In this document: positions 26,266 to 34,280 of the stretch, one piece after another
How the letters are laid out: every line of letters starts with the position of its first letter
How positions within the stretch are numbered: position 1 is the stretch's first letter
Assembly (NCBI RefSeq): GCF_014230055.1
Contig: NZ_JACHVA010000126.1
Coordinates: 124,001 to 188,000, forward strand
Source of the DNA: Puniceicoccus vermicola
Lineage (GTDB): Bacteria > Verrucomicrobiota > Verrucomicrobiia > Opitutales > Puniceicoccaceae
DNA: 64,000 bases
Direction of reading: 5' to 3'
Translations under genes and position numbers: made by a program
Notes under the pieces: generated by a model
Told to the model about the DNA's origin: nothing
What the model saw: only the letters and a program-made list of their open reading frames with translations
Databases searched by the model: none

Positions 26266-26637
26266 ATGATCATGAATGGAACAATCTTAGTCGCATACTT
26301 GCTCTACATCACTCTTACGGTTGGCATGACCATCTGGGTCGCGCAGACCTTGCATCGCAACGGTCAGATCTTCTTGGTGGAGGCCTTCCATGGAAACGAG
26401 GAGATGGCCCAAGCGGTGAACCACCTGCTCCGGGTTGGATTTTACCTGGTGAACTTGGGATTCGTCTTGATGTTTCTCAAACACGGCACGCGTCCAGAGA
26501 CCACCGTTGAGGCGATCGAATACGTCGCCACCAAGGTGGGGATTGTACTGATCGTTCTGGGGCTGATGCACTTCTTCAACATGTTCAACTTCGACAAGAT
26601 GCGGAAGAAAGGCCGCCGGGGCGTAGTGGAGGCATAG
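26266..26637 (+). CDS. Small integral membrane protein
   Basis: This 123-residue protein has three predicted membrane segments (about residues 5-26, 56-72 and 86-106) and a basic tail (KMRKKGRRG). Conserved-looking polar residues between the helices (LHRNGQIFLVEAF) may face the cytosol. AAGGA lies a few bases before the ATG and supports this start. No enzyme family is recognised. Its position 12 bp after the GbsR/MarR regulator suggests that the regulator controls it. Confidence 0.75.
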   Translation: MIMNGTILVAYLLYITLTVGMTIWVAQTLHRNGQIFLVEAFHGNEEMAQAVNHLLRVGFYLVNLGFVLMFLKHGTRPETTVEAIEYVATKVGIVLIVLGLMHFFNMFNFDKMRKKGRRGVVEA

Positions 26638-26932
26638 GGTTTTTCTCTGTCTTGAATGTAACTCGATGAAGAACCTGTGAATGCTAGACAACCACCCCAT
26701 CCGGCTCTGCATAGGCACGCAGGGACACGCCCGCTGTCGCGGGTCCCACCCCTTTCTTTTCCTAGCAAACTCCTCCCTTGCTTGTTTAAACCTTGAGCTT
26801 GTCGATAGGCAGGGGAGGGGGACCAGCGCCAGCTGGTGGAGGGGGTTCGACCAGTAGGGTTCATCCATCAGTCATCTAGTAGAGAAGGTTAAACTAGTTT
26901 CATCCATACTGCCCCCTTCGGATATCATCGTC
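26638..26932. other. Non-coding region with MITE-like inverted ends
   Basis: This 295-bp gap holds imperfect inverted ends GATGAAGAACC (near 26665) and GGTTCATCCATC (near 26859), a second GTTTCATCCAT near 26900, and internal hairpins such as GACACGCCCGC/GCGGGTCC. I see no gene. It may be a relic of a small non-autonomous element, but no flanking target duplication is evident. Confidence 0.35.
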
Positions 26933-27547
26933 ATGAAAGCGCAGAGCTTGAATCACCCGGCCCTCGTCAAATCCCTCCGGAAAGCCTACTCGGCGGAGAA
27001 GGCTGCGGCCTTCGCCTACATCGGCCATGCATCTTCGCTAAAGGAGGAGAAGGAGCGGACGAGAATTCGCGAAATCGAGAACGACGAGTGGGAGCATCGA
27101 CGGGAGGTCGGTGTTCTCCTCGATCACTATGGGATCCCCCGCTCGAGGTTCTACGAATGGAAATATCATCTCATCGGGAAATGCATCGGTCTCAGCTGCC
27201 ATCTCATCGGACGGTTCATGCCGTATTTTTTCGCCGGTAAGTTGGAGAGTGGAAACGTCTGCGAATACTTTGTCATGATTCGCTATTTCCACGAGCTTGG
27301 GATTCACGATCACGACGATGTGCTGCATGCGATGGGCATCAAAGAAAAGGAACACGAGGTCTATTTTCTGGAACTCATCGCGGATGAGCCTTGGCTGCCC
27401 TGGTTTGAGAAGGTCTTCGAATGGGGGAAGAAAAAGACCCTGAATGATGTCGATTTGGCTGATCCGTTGCCTCCAGGGGAGGGGGATCAGTATTGCCGTT
27501 CGAGAGGCAACGGCGTTGCCGTCTCGAAAAAGCCAGAACGGCGGTGA
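26933..27547 (+). CDS. COQ7/DMQ-like ferritin-fold diiron protein
   Basis: The 204-residue protein has two repeated helical halves, with metal-ligand candidates E22 (YSAEKAAAFAY), E-x-x-H in NDEWEHRRE, a glutamate in KLESGNVCEYF and E-x-x-H in IKEKEHEVYF. This EXXH pairing is that of the COQ7 / demethoxyubiquinone hydroxylase branch of ferritin-like diiron proteins. A true ubiquinone role is not supported by neighbours; a related aromatic or radical oxygenase role is equally possible. The last 20 or so codons and the stop lie in a 66-bp repeat that also occurs, without a gene, at 28482, so the C-terminus (residues after about 184) has been supplied by the repeat. Confidence 0.78.
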   Translation: MKAQSLNHPALVKSLRKAYSAEKAAAFAYIGHASSLKEEKERTRIREIENDEWEHRREVGVLLDHYGIPRSRFYEWKYHLIGKCIGLSCHLIGRFMPYFFAGKLESGNVCEYFVMIRYFHELGIHDHDDVLHAMGIKEKEHEVYFLELIADEPWLPWFEKVFEWGKKKTLNDVDLADPLPPGEGDQYCRSRGNGVAVSKKPERR

Positions 27548-27549
27548 CG
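27484..27549. repeat. 66-bp dispersed repeat, copy 1 (inside 3' end of COQ7-like gene)
   Basis: This copy matches 28482-28547 at about 60 of 66 positions. Its centre forms a hairpin with arms TTCGAGAGGCAACG and CGTTGCCGTCTCGAA, one bulge. It overlaps the end of the gene ending at 27547 and supplies its stop codon. It is directly followed by the duplicated gene 3' end at 27539-27598. Confidence 0.8.
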
Positions 27550-27598
27550 ATCCTACCGCCCGAGTTGCGGGACGATTTGGGGAAGAAAGCGGTCGCGA
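27539..27598 (-). pseudogene. Relict 3' end of a paralogue of the gene at 33484-34095
   Basis: The 60 bases match 33470-33529 at 53 positions. On the minus strand both encode RDRFLP-[QN]-IVPQL-x-R followed by a stop, and similarity runs on about 14 bases past the stop. Only the last 14 codons remain here. This suggests either a deleted paralogue or a repeat unit that carries a gene end. Confidence 0.65.
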
Positions 27599-27760
27599 GG
27601 TTTTGTCCTCTTTTGATCTTTTTGCGCTTTCTGTGGCTCGCCCGCAGTGGGTCCCGAATGGTGAACTGAGAAGGAGAAGTTGCTGGCGGGAGAATTCAGT
27701 CAAGAATCAAGCCAGCTGACGTAGCTTCGGTGTGCCTTTTGTGGGATCTTTTTATTTTCG

Positions 27761-28294
27761 TCATGATCTCCATTCCTTGCTGAGGATTGCGTACTGTCGT
27801 GTATCTACGAAGATGGGACTTCCATCACTGTCCTTCTCGAAGGAAACGTACTCTTTGAAGGTGCCTTCATGGCGCATTCCGAGTTTCTCGCACACGCGTT
27901 GTGAAGCGATGTTGTCTTCCTCGGCATAGGCGTAGAGTCGGCGAGCGTTCTTTGTGGAAAAAAGAAAATCAAACAATTTGTGGGCTGCTTCGGTGGCCAA
28001 TCCGGCCCCTTCGAATCGCGCATTGAAGTTCCAGCCAACGGAGAATGTATCCTGCTCCTCTCCACGGGTCGCGAACAGGTCACCGATAAGCTCGTTTGTG
28101 CTCTTCAGACAGACTGCGATGTTGTCTTCATTCTGGCTGCGCTTACTGGCCTCCCGTTGTGCAGCGGCGCTGTCCTCGAGCTTGAGAGAAAGAAAACAGC
28201 TTACTCTGGGCTCATGCAGGTAGTCGAATAGAGCGGACGCATCTTCGGGCACGAAGTTCCTGAGCAAGAGCCGTTTTGTTTCGATTGTATTCAT
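27761..28294 (-). CDS. GNAT-family N-acetyltransferase (RimJ/RimL type)
   Basis: The 177-residue protein starts with TKRLLLRNFVPEDASALFDYL, the usual opening of RimJ/RimL-like acetyltransferases, and has the acetyl-CoA region GAGLATEAAHKLFDFLF followed by RLYAYAEEDNIASQRVCEKLGM, with the conserved N-x-x-S-x-R-V-x-E-K-x-G-M. Members acetylate ribosomal protein N-termini or small molecules and antibiotics; the substrate here is not readable. It stands alone in a repeat-rich stretch. Confidence 0.88.
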   Translation of the reverse strand: MNTIETKRLLLRNFVPEDASALFDYLHEPRVSCFLSLKLEDSAAAQREASKRSQNEDNIAVCLKSTNELIGDLFATRGEEQDTFSVGWNFNARFEGAGLATEAAHKLFDFLFSTKNARRLYAYAEEDNIASQRVCEKLGMRHEGTFKEYVSFEKDSDGSPIFVDTRQYAILSKEWRS

Positions 28295-28745
28295 GGGGGA
28301 TTAGGGGAAGAGCCAAAATCTTTCGCAAAAAGGATGGAGAGTCTCCATGCGCTGCTGATTGGTTTATGATAGTCAGTTGATATTGGTGTCAATAGCACCC
28401 ATTGGAGGTCTCGATTTTCGTGCGGATTTCTAGATTTCGATTTCTTCGAGTCTGCTCATCTCCATGTATTTTTCTGGGATCGGATCAGTATTGCCGTTCG
28501 AGAGGCCACGACGTTGTCGTCTCGAAAAAGCCAGAATGAGGGTGACGGTTGCGGGAATAGATGTAATTGGAGCTCTTATCAATTCTCCTAAGGTATTTTG
28601 AGCGTCAGTTGTTTAGGGAGTGTGGCAATTTGTGTGCGCGAACTATCTGACTGAGCTCTATTGTGTCCTGAGGGAGCTCAACTTGTCGATGGTTCGGCCT
28701 GCGGCAGATGGAGTGGGTGATTGTCCGTTATCGAGAACCGATTAT
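28295..28745. other. Gene-free stretch of about 450 bp with one repeat copy
   Basis: No gene is supported here; a plus-strand frame at 28708-28998 overlaps the regulator gene and has no family features. The only structured element is the 66-bp repeat copy at 28482-28547. Confidence 0.5.
28482..28547. repeat. 66-bp dispersed repeat, copy 2
   Basis: Matches copy 1 at 27484-27549 with six differences. The hairpin arms are kept, with compensating as well as non-compensating changes (GCAACG to GCCACG). Here it lies in non-coding sequence. Confidence 0.8.
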
Positions 28746-29816
28746 CTACGCTTTTGATGAGTCGACTTTTTGGGGTGGAGTGCCTGTGGACTCCTTTGGA
28801 AATAGTTCAGCCTTGAGTTTTATACCCTTGAGGGGCGAATCGGGATTCTTAAAACGGTTTTTGAGCACTTCCACTACGGCTTCTCCCCACGCGTCATCCT
28901 GTGCTCCGGCCTCGGTAACCGATGGGACTAACAGGGAATTCTGCTCATGCCTGCCAAATGAGGCTAGACTGCAGTCTTTGGGGATCGATAGACCGTGATT
29001 ATGTAGGGCGCGCATGGCACCTACGACACCCGCGGAACTGGCGCAGATGAGTGCCGTGAAATCGACTTTCCCCTTTGTTTTTTGTAAGTGTTTTTCGAGT
29101 CCTTCTTTTGCCTTCACGGTGCTGCTTTCTCCGTACTCCGTGTCGCAGGGGATGATGATGCCAGGTTCGAGTTCGAGCATATCAAGCATCGTTTGGAAAA
29201 TATCGCAGCGATTGTGCATATTAATGGAAGCAGGTTCGTTCACCAGGAAAGCGATATTGCGGTGTTTCAAGGCTTTGAGGTGTTTGATCAGCAAGCTGAG
29301 ATAATGATGTTCGTCACCGGTAACGTACTCCAATTGGTATGGACTCCCCTCTCGGCCGTAGAGCACCGTTGGTTTCCCGCTCTCCAGAATGCTGTTTAGC
29401 CATCTGGGCGTCGATGCGACTAGGCTCGAAAGGACAACGTGAGCATGGGCCTCTTTGTTTGGAGTGATGTCCAAGCTGCTGTTTCCGCTATGATAGTTTT
29501 GGACGATAGTGCTCCATCCAGCTTTTCCTAATGCTTTGGCCAGAGAAGCTTCTTTGGTGTCAATTGAGACCTTCGGGTAGAGATCTCGGTGAAATTCTAT
29601 ATATCGAGTGCCTTTCTGCGAGTTGACGAAGACTCCGCTGCCGTGACGTATGGTGACCAGCCCTTCTGATTCCAGTTCGCGCAGGGCTATGTTTAGCGAA
29701 TGCAAGCTTGTTTGAAACTGCCGGATTAGGGTTCGGATCGAAGGAAGTTTTTGGCCTGGCGGGAGAGTTTCGATCTTTGAGCGTAGGCCCTGAATGAGAA
29801 ATTCTGACTTTTTCAT
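28746..29816 (-). CDS. GntR-type HTH fused to LacI-like periplasmic-binding-protein sensor
   Basis: The 356-residue protein has a GntR winged helix at the N-terminus (LPSIRTLIRQFQTSLHSLNI, then GLVTIRHGSGVFV), and from about residue 90 a type I periplasmic-binding-protein fold as in LacI (HVVLSSLVAS, HRNIAFLVNEP, TALICASSAGVVGAMRAL, CSLASFG). GntR HTH domains normally carry FadR or UTRA sensors; the LacI-type sensor gives an AraR-like chimeric architecture that senses sugars in Bacillus. The divergent neighbour is a PEP-CTERM LamG protein, and the palindrome ATACA-CTT-TGTAT lies between them. It probably controls the plus-strand set 29892-33439. The ATG at 29816 is preferred over 29831. Confidence 0.85.
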   Translation of the reverse strand: MKKSEFLIQGLRSKIETLPPGQKLPSIRTLIRQFQTSLHSLNIALRELESEGLVTIRHGSGVFVNSQKGTRYIEFHRDLYPKVSIDTKEASLAKALGKAGWSTIVQNYHSGNSSLDITPNKEAHAHVVLSSLVASTPRWLNSILESGKPTVLYGREGSPYQLEYVTGDEHHYLSLLIKHLKALKHRNIAFLVNEPASINMHNRCDIFQTMLDMLELEPGIIIPCDTEYGESSTVKAKEGLEKHLQKTKGKVDFTALICASSAGVVGAMRALHNHGLSIPKDCSLASFGRHEQNSLLVPSVTEAGAQDDAWGEAVVEVLKNRFKNPDSPLKGIKLKAELFPKESTGTPPQKVDSSKA

Positions 29817-29825
29817 AACTGTTCG

Positions 29826-29838
29826 ATACACTTTGTAT
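29826..29838. promoter_or_regulatory. Candidate operator of the GntR/LacI chimeric regulator
   Basis: ATACA-CTT-TGTAT is a perfect 13-bp inverted repeat 10 bp upstream of the regulator start, in the 75-bp divergent gap before the LamG gene at 29892. The A/T-rich stretch that follows (TGTAAAATATATTTG) could hold the promoters. Confidence 0.55.
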
Positions 29839-29891
29839 GGAAATCTGTAAAATATATTTGACTGTTTCTTTTGTATTTTTTCTTCTGAGGC

Positions 29892-30758
29892 ATGAAAAAT
29901 ATCCCAGCCTCCTCTCGTTCTATACTCTCAACCATCTGTGTGATTCTGACTTTAGCTTTAGTTTCCTCAGCATCAGTTTGTGCGCAAACTCCTCTGGCAT
30001 GGTGGGGGTTTGAAGGTAACACCACAGGCACCAATGGTTACGATTTGACCCCGGTCGGCACTTCAGCCAGCGCGTTCGATCCTCCTGCCTCCATGAGCTA
30101 TGAGACTGCCTCGGGGATTAATGCGGAGAATTCAGGTAGTCAGACCATCGGCTTTGACGGTTCCAGTGTTTTAAAAACCAATGACCCGGCTCTCCGTCTT
30201 GGGGGATCTCAAACATTCTGGCTTCGTGTAAATCTCGAGACCATGCCCGCCAACATAGCCTTGATGACTCGCTCGCGTGCTCTAAACGGGAGCCGGGGCA
30301 TCTCCTTGCAGTTAGTGAATGGAAAGGCTGCCGCCTATGTTTCCTCCGATGGTGATAGTTACGAAGTGGCACTGACCGATAATAGCTACACCTTGCAAAC
30401 CGGTACATGGTATGACATTTCGCTAGTCTATGATGCGTCGAATAGTGTGGCGCTGTCGATCTATAGCCCCGAGACGGGGAATCTGATCAGCGCAGCTGAG
30501 ACGACTTCCGATGTGCCCGCATCTATCTCGACGACGAACAATATCGGTAGCGGATATTTTCAAGTCGGAGCCATCAATAATGGTAGTGCCGGAAGCACAT
30601 GGGCTGTTCCGGACGGAACACAGATTGAATCAGCGGGTGTGTGGGATTCTGCTTTGAGTGGGACGGATATCGCCCGGCTTTCTTCCATTCCTGAACCTGC
30701 CAGTTTTGGTCTGCTGATAGGAGTGTTGGGGGCCGCATGGTGTGTTCGCAGACGCTAG
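29892..30758 (+). CDS. LamG-like (concanavalin A-fold) PEP-CTERM protein
   Basis: The 288-residue protein has a signal peptide ending near SASVCAQT, then a LamG/Laminin-G-3-like jelly-roll domain (LAWWGFEGNTTGTNGYD, TFWLRVNLETMPA, GTWYDISLVYDASNSVALSIY, ESAGVWDSALSGTDIARL), and an exosortase signal IPEPASFGLLIGVLG plus RRR tail. LamG domains of this kind bind carbohydrate in many polysaccharide-degrading bacteria. It is divergent from the GntR/LacI regulator and is followed 42 bp later by a beta-helix enzyme, so it likely presents or captures the substrate of that enzyme at the surface. Confidence 0.88.
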   Translation: MKNIPASSRSILSTICVILTLALVSSASVCAQTPLAWWGFEGNTTGTNGYDLTPVGTSASAFDPPASMSYETASGINAENSGSQTIGFDGSSVLKTNDPALRLGGSQTFWLRVNLETMPANIALMTRSRALNGSRGISLQLVNGKAAAYVSSDGDSYEVALTDNSYTLQTGTWYDISLVYDASNSVALSIYSPETGNLISAAETTSDVPASISTTNNIGSGYFQVGAINNGSAGSTWAVPDGTQIESAGVWDSALSGTDIARLSSIPEPASFGLLIGVLGAAWCVRRR

Positions 30759-30799
30759 CTTGCTCACGTTAGCTCAACCGGACCCCACCTCATCCCTCC

Positions 30800-32680
30800 A
30801 TGAAATATTTCCTTCTAGGATTCGTCCGGCTGGCTGCGATATTTTCAATAAGCCCTCTCTGCGCTACGACTTATTATGTAGATGGAGTAGTAGGCGACGA
30901 CAGCCTCGACGGTCTTGATCGCCGTCAAAGTCTTCGATCCATTCAGGAGGCCGCAAGTCGGGCTGTGCCAGGTGACGAGATATTGGTTGCAAAAGGGGTA
31001 TATTATGGCCCTATCGAACTCGGAATTAAGGGCACAGTCGATCAGCCGATCAAACTGACTGCGGAGAGTCGGGAAGAGGGGGCTGTTGTCATTACCAGTG
31101 CGGATTATGACCTCCGAGAGGGCCTAGAGCGATGGAACCTGGTCGACGAGAAACTGGGGCTTTATCAAGCGGGGTTAAACCGGCCAACTTGCCGGGTTCT
31201 GTATTCGGGTGTAGATTTGCAGCCCTATCATTCGTTGGATGGCTTGGAATCCTTTGTCACGAAAGAAGGAGATCCGGGGCCGAGGCACGGATATTTCTAC
31301 GACGAAGCCTCTGAGAAAATCTATGTTCGGCTCCATGCTTCCGGGGAATATGGTTCGACTGACCCGAATGAGCATACCATGGCAGTGGGACCAAGGACGG
31401 GTGGGGGATTTGCAGGGAATGCCTACAATGGGCCACTGTTCTACAATCTGGGACTTTTGGAGCGAGGAGAGAATCACGTTATTATCGATGGATTCACCTT
31501 CGAGACGCCGGGTTTTACCGGAGTCTACTGTAATGGTAGTCACGTGACGGTAAGGCATAGCTGGTTTTTGGGTTGTCGCAGTGGTGTCTCCGGGAGGAAA
31601 GAGTCTTCGGACGCTACTACCACCTCTAACTACATTACGATTGAGTATTGCGATTACTCGCAATACCCGGCCTTTGAAGATGCCTTGGAGCTGATGCGCT
31701 CGGCGAAAAAAGGTAGCTCAAAGTCGCTTCCGATCTATTGGTGGTCTCGCAAGGGGAATGGTGCCGGGAGTAATATGACTTACGAAACAGGCATGACGAA
31801 TCTCACTGGAAAGGGCTGGGTTCTGCGCAATAACTACATCCATGATGCTTTTGAGGGATTGTCCACCTGGGCCGTTCGTTGGAGCATGGATCTGGAGATT
31901 TACGAGAACGTATTCGAAAGGTTGGTAGACAATGCCATTGAGAGTGAGGATCACGCCTCGGGTATGGTTGTTCGAGACAACTTAATTGTGAACGTAATTG
32001 AGCCGCTTTCCTGGCAGCCTCTGGGTGGTAAGCCGTGGCCAGGACCTGTCTTCATTTTTCGTAATGTCATTCGTTCCGATGCATGGTTGAATGAATTGGT
32101 TGTGAACTCTTCGGGCTGGACCCCTGGTTGGTTTAAGGCTGGAGCCCCTTCCGGTAATTGGGAGGCTCCATGGAATGATCATATGAAAGGGCTCTCACGC
32201 GATTCGGTTCGTGCCGCTGGAGAAGGGGTAGTGGTTTTTAACAACAATGTTTTCTTTCCTCTGGGCTATTTCCTGACTCGGGTTCAGCCATCAAGTAGAC
32301 AGTTCGAGAACTTCTTCTTTTATAACAATCTTGTTCTGGCTAGTGCTTTTGGCAAAGCGCCTGATGAGACGATGCCCGTTGCGGAGTTCATGCACAATGT
32401 TTGGATTGAGTATATACCTAGTGATGAGGCAGGGGAGAGCTCAGTGCAGGGCAGTGTATTCTCGGGCGAGGGAGGGATCGCCTTGAGTTGCGTTGGGAAG
32501 AGTTGTCGGGAGTCTTACGAGCAAAAGTATTTTCTCAACGGTTCCTGTTGGGTGGGGCTGAGCGGGTCTCCGGTGCCTCAGGCCGCATTGGTCTATCCAG
32601 GTGCCGATTCGATTCACGAGATTGGCGCATCATTTGATGGCAAATCTTGGGAGTCACCTGTCGTTGGACCTCAGTGGTAG
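30800..32680 (+). CDS. Secreted right-handed beta-helix protein (pectate-lyase superfamily)
   Basis: The 626-residue protein begins with a signal peptide (LLGFVRLAAIFSISPLCA). TYYVDGVVGDDSLDGLDRRQ and SIQEAASRAVPGDEILVAKG are the normal opening of pectate-lyase-like beta helices, followed by repeated coils such as HVIIDGFTFETPGFTGVYC, HVTVRHSWFLGC and WVLRNNYIHDAFEGLSTW. Polysaccharide lyases, chondroitinase B-like and GH28/GH110-like enzymes share this fold, so the reaction is not certain. No calcium-site pattern is obvious to me. It lies between the LamG protein and a pseudopilin, whose gene overlaps its stop region by only a few bases, so all three are likely co-transcribed. Confidence 0.82.
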   Translation: MKYFLLGFVRLAAIFSISPLCATTYYVDGVVGDDSLDGLDRRQSLRSIQEAASRAVPGDEILVAKGVYYGPIELGIKGTVDQPIKLTAESREEGAVVITSADYDLREGLERWNLVDEKLGLYQAGLNRPTCRVLYSGVDLQPYHSLDGLESFVTKEGDPGPRHGYFYDEASEKIYVRLHASGEYGSTDPNEHTMAVGPRTGGGFAGNAYNGPLFYNLGLLERGENHVIIDGFTFETPGFTGVYCNGSHVTVRHSWFLGCRSGVSGRKESSDATTTSNYITIEYCDYSQYPAFEDALELMRSAKKGSSKSLPIYWWSRKGNGAGSNMTYETGMTNLTGKGWVLRNNYIHDAFEGLSTWAVRWSMDLEIYENVFERLVDNAIESEDHASGMVVRDNLIVNVIEPLSWQPLGGKPWPGPVFIFRNVIRSDAWLNELVVNSSGWTPGWFKAGAPSGNWEAPWNDHMKGLSRDSVRAAGEGVVVFNNNVFFPLGYFLTRVQPSSRQFENFFFYNNLVLASAFGKAPDETMPVAEFMHNVWIEYIPSDEAGESSVQGSVFSGEGGIALSCVGKSCRESYEQKYFLNGSCWVGLSGSPVPQAALVYPGADSIHEIGASFDGKSWESPVVGPQW

Positions 32681-32686
32681 ATCGTG

Positions 32687-33439
32687 ATGGACTATTTTGC
32701 ATCTTCCAATCAGATCCACCGAACCAGCGGGAAAATGAGGCGGAAAAACGGCTTCTCGTTAGTTGAATTGCTTGTCGTGATGGCGGTTGTCGGGCTGTTG
32801 GTGGCTATCACTGTCCCTGTTATTCATTCCATGCGTAAACGCTCAGAAAATACGGAGTGTGCTTCGAAGCTTCGTACTCTCGGTCTCGCTGGTTTGAGTT
32901 GGATTAACGAGAACAACGGGAACATGCTTGATTCCATGTTTTGGCGTGCTCCCGTAGAGACGAATTCTGGAACGCTGTTGCCCTATCTCGGTTTTACCAA
33001 TGACCAACTGGGAACGGAACAACCCACTCCGCTTTCATGCCCTGCCTCTTTCGCAGAGGTTGGTCCGAATCCTGATTGGAATCGGAGTTATTCGATCAAT
33101 ATTTACGCTTGCGCATCGGAAAATAATAAGCGCAAGGAAGATGGGCTCTACAGCCGTAATGTGACTAACATTTTTCAGATTGAGCAGCCCTCTAGAATGG
33201 CATTCTTTATGGATGGAAACTTTCTTGCCTCGGGAGCCGCCGAACGTAAGGCCGGAGTTCAGAGCGTGTCCATCCCTTGGAACGAAAACACTAAGACGGG
33301 GTTCTACAACCAGCACCCAGGGAATACATTCAATGTTGTTTTCATGGACGGGCACGTGGATTCTCTGACTTTAGAAGATTTGCCTACGGGCTCCGACGTT
33401 GAGAAACGCACAAGTCCTTTCTTTGGGAGTCTGAGGTAG
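32687..33439 (+). CDS. Solitary prepilin-type pseudopilin
   Basis: The 250-residue protein has a class III signal KNGFSLVELLVVMAVVGLLVA (cleavage after G, Phe+1, Glu+5) preceded by a basic leader. Its C-terminal half has HPGNTFNVVFMDGHVDSL, which is like H-X9-DG but with ten residues between His and DG. It starts only six bases after the stop of the beta-helix gene (a GTG at 32684 is also possible), so it is the third gene of the GntR/LacI set. Here the pseudopilin comes last rather than first, unlike other sets in the window. Confidence 0.88.
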   Translation: MDYFASSNQIHRTSGKMRRKNGFSLVELLVVMAVVGLLVAITVPVIHSMRKRSENTECASKLRTLGLAGLSWINENNGNMLDSMFWRAPVETNSGTLLPYLGFTNDQLGTEQPTPLSCPASFAEVGPNPDWNRSYSINIYACASENNKRKEDGLYSRNVTNIFQIEQPSRMAFFMDGNFLASGAAERKAGVQSVSIPWNENTKTGFYNQHPGNTFNVVFMDGHVDSLTLEDLPTGSDVEKRTSPFFGSLR

Positions 33440-33483
33440 GTGGGGTTACTGCCACTCCTCTACACTTACCGGCGGTGGCGATC

Positions 33484-34095
33484 CTACCGCTCGAGTTGTG
33501 GGACGATATTGGGGAGAAAACGGTCGCGATCGTAGGGTAGGTCTTCTTTGGGAGGGATGTCCTCGATCCATTCGCTTCGGAACTCCTCATCGGCGTAGTA
33601 GCGTAGGTAGCACTCGGGCAGATCCGTGTCCTCGTCGCTGAATTCGCAGATCGAGAAACGGCAGTTCCATCCGGCACTGACGGGTAAATCGACCGTATTC
33701 GAGCGAAGCACCTTTTCGACGAGAGTTCGGTAAAGCTCCTCGTCCGAAAGGTGGTCGGTGTCGTAGATAAAGACCCGCATTGAGGCCAAGGTGAAAAGAA
33801 GGAGCCATAGATTCTCGGAGAGATCGATGGGGTTCGACAGGCGGCTCAGAGGAGCCGGGGTAAAATTGCGGTGTTCTTTCAGCAGATCGGCCAGGGGAAA
33901 CTGGGGGCCGGATTCGATATTCTCAAGATGCTGGAGATGGGCGTCCGGCGAATCGTCGGGTAGATCCTCCGCCGTGTGCTCGGCAATGGGCTTCCCGGTC
34001 AGCTCCGCCAGCTCCATCTGCAGCTGAACAATACGAAGAGCTTTTACGATTCCCGATGCGAGTTCGGGGGAGTCGGGTTCCGATTCTTCGCTCAT
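33484..34095 (-). CDS. Hypothetical protein
   Basis: The 203-residue protein is acidic and has no signal peptide or membrane helix. From about residue 110 it has a mixed fold (RVFIYDTDHLSDEELYRTLV, WNCRFSICEFSDEDTDLPEC), which I do not recognise. Its last 14 codons (RDRFLPNIVPQLER and the stop) and 14 bases after them recur at 27539-27598 as an isolated relict. An upstream in-frame TTG at 34134 would add 13 residues. It lies between the GntR/LacI set and the small PEP-CTERM gene and seems independent. Confidence 0.65.
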   Translation of the reverse strand: MSEESEPDSPELASGIVKALRIVQLQMELAELTGKPIAEHTAEDLPDDSPDAHLQHLENIESGPQFPLADLLKEHRNFTPAPLSRLSNPIDLSENLWLLLFTLASMRVFIYDTDHLSDEELYRTLVEKVLRSNTVDLPVSAGWNCRFSICEFSDEDTDLPECYLRYYADEEFRSEWIEDIPPKEDLPYDRDRFLPNIVPQLER

Positions 34096-34280
34096 GGGTT
34101 TGGAAAGACTGGGAGAATGGGAGTAAGCATCCAATGAAAATGCATGATCCGTCTCTATAGTCCGAAGGAAGCTCTGACAATGTTAAATCGCTCTGATAAT
34201 GGATCGGTCGGAGTCGGGCTTGCTGGGTGGGAGGGGCACTTGATTCGGCGACCCTCAAGACCATGGGTTCGGGAAATGCC

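Noticed and set aside
26849-26870. GGTTCGACC resembling a tRNA T-loop
   Set aside because: No acceptor or anticodon stem can be formed around it; not a tRNA.
28708-28998. 96-residue plus-strand open frame
   Set aside because: It overlaps the GntR/LacI regulator on the other strand and has no family features; it is a shadow.
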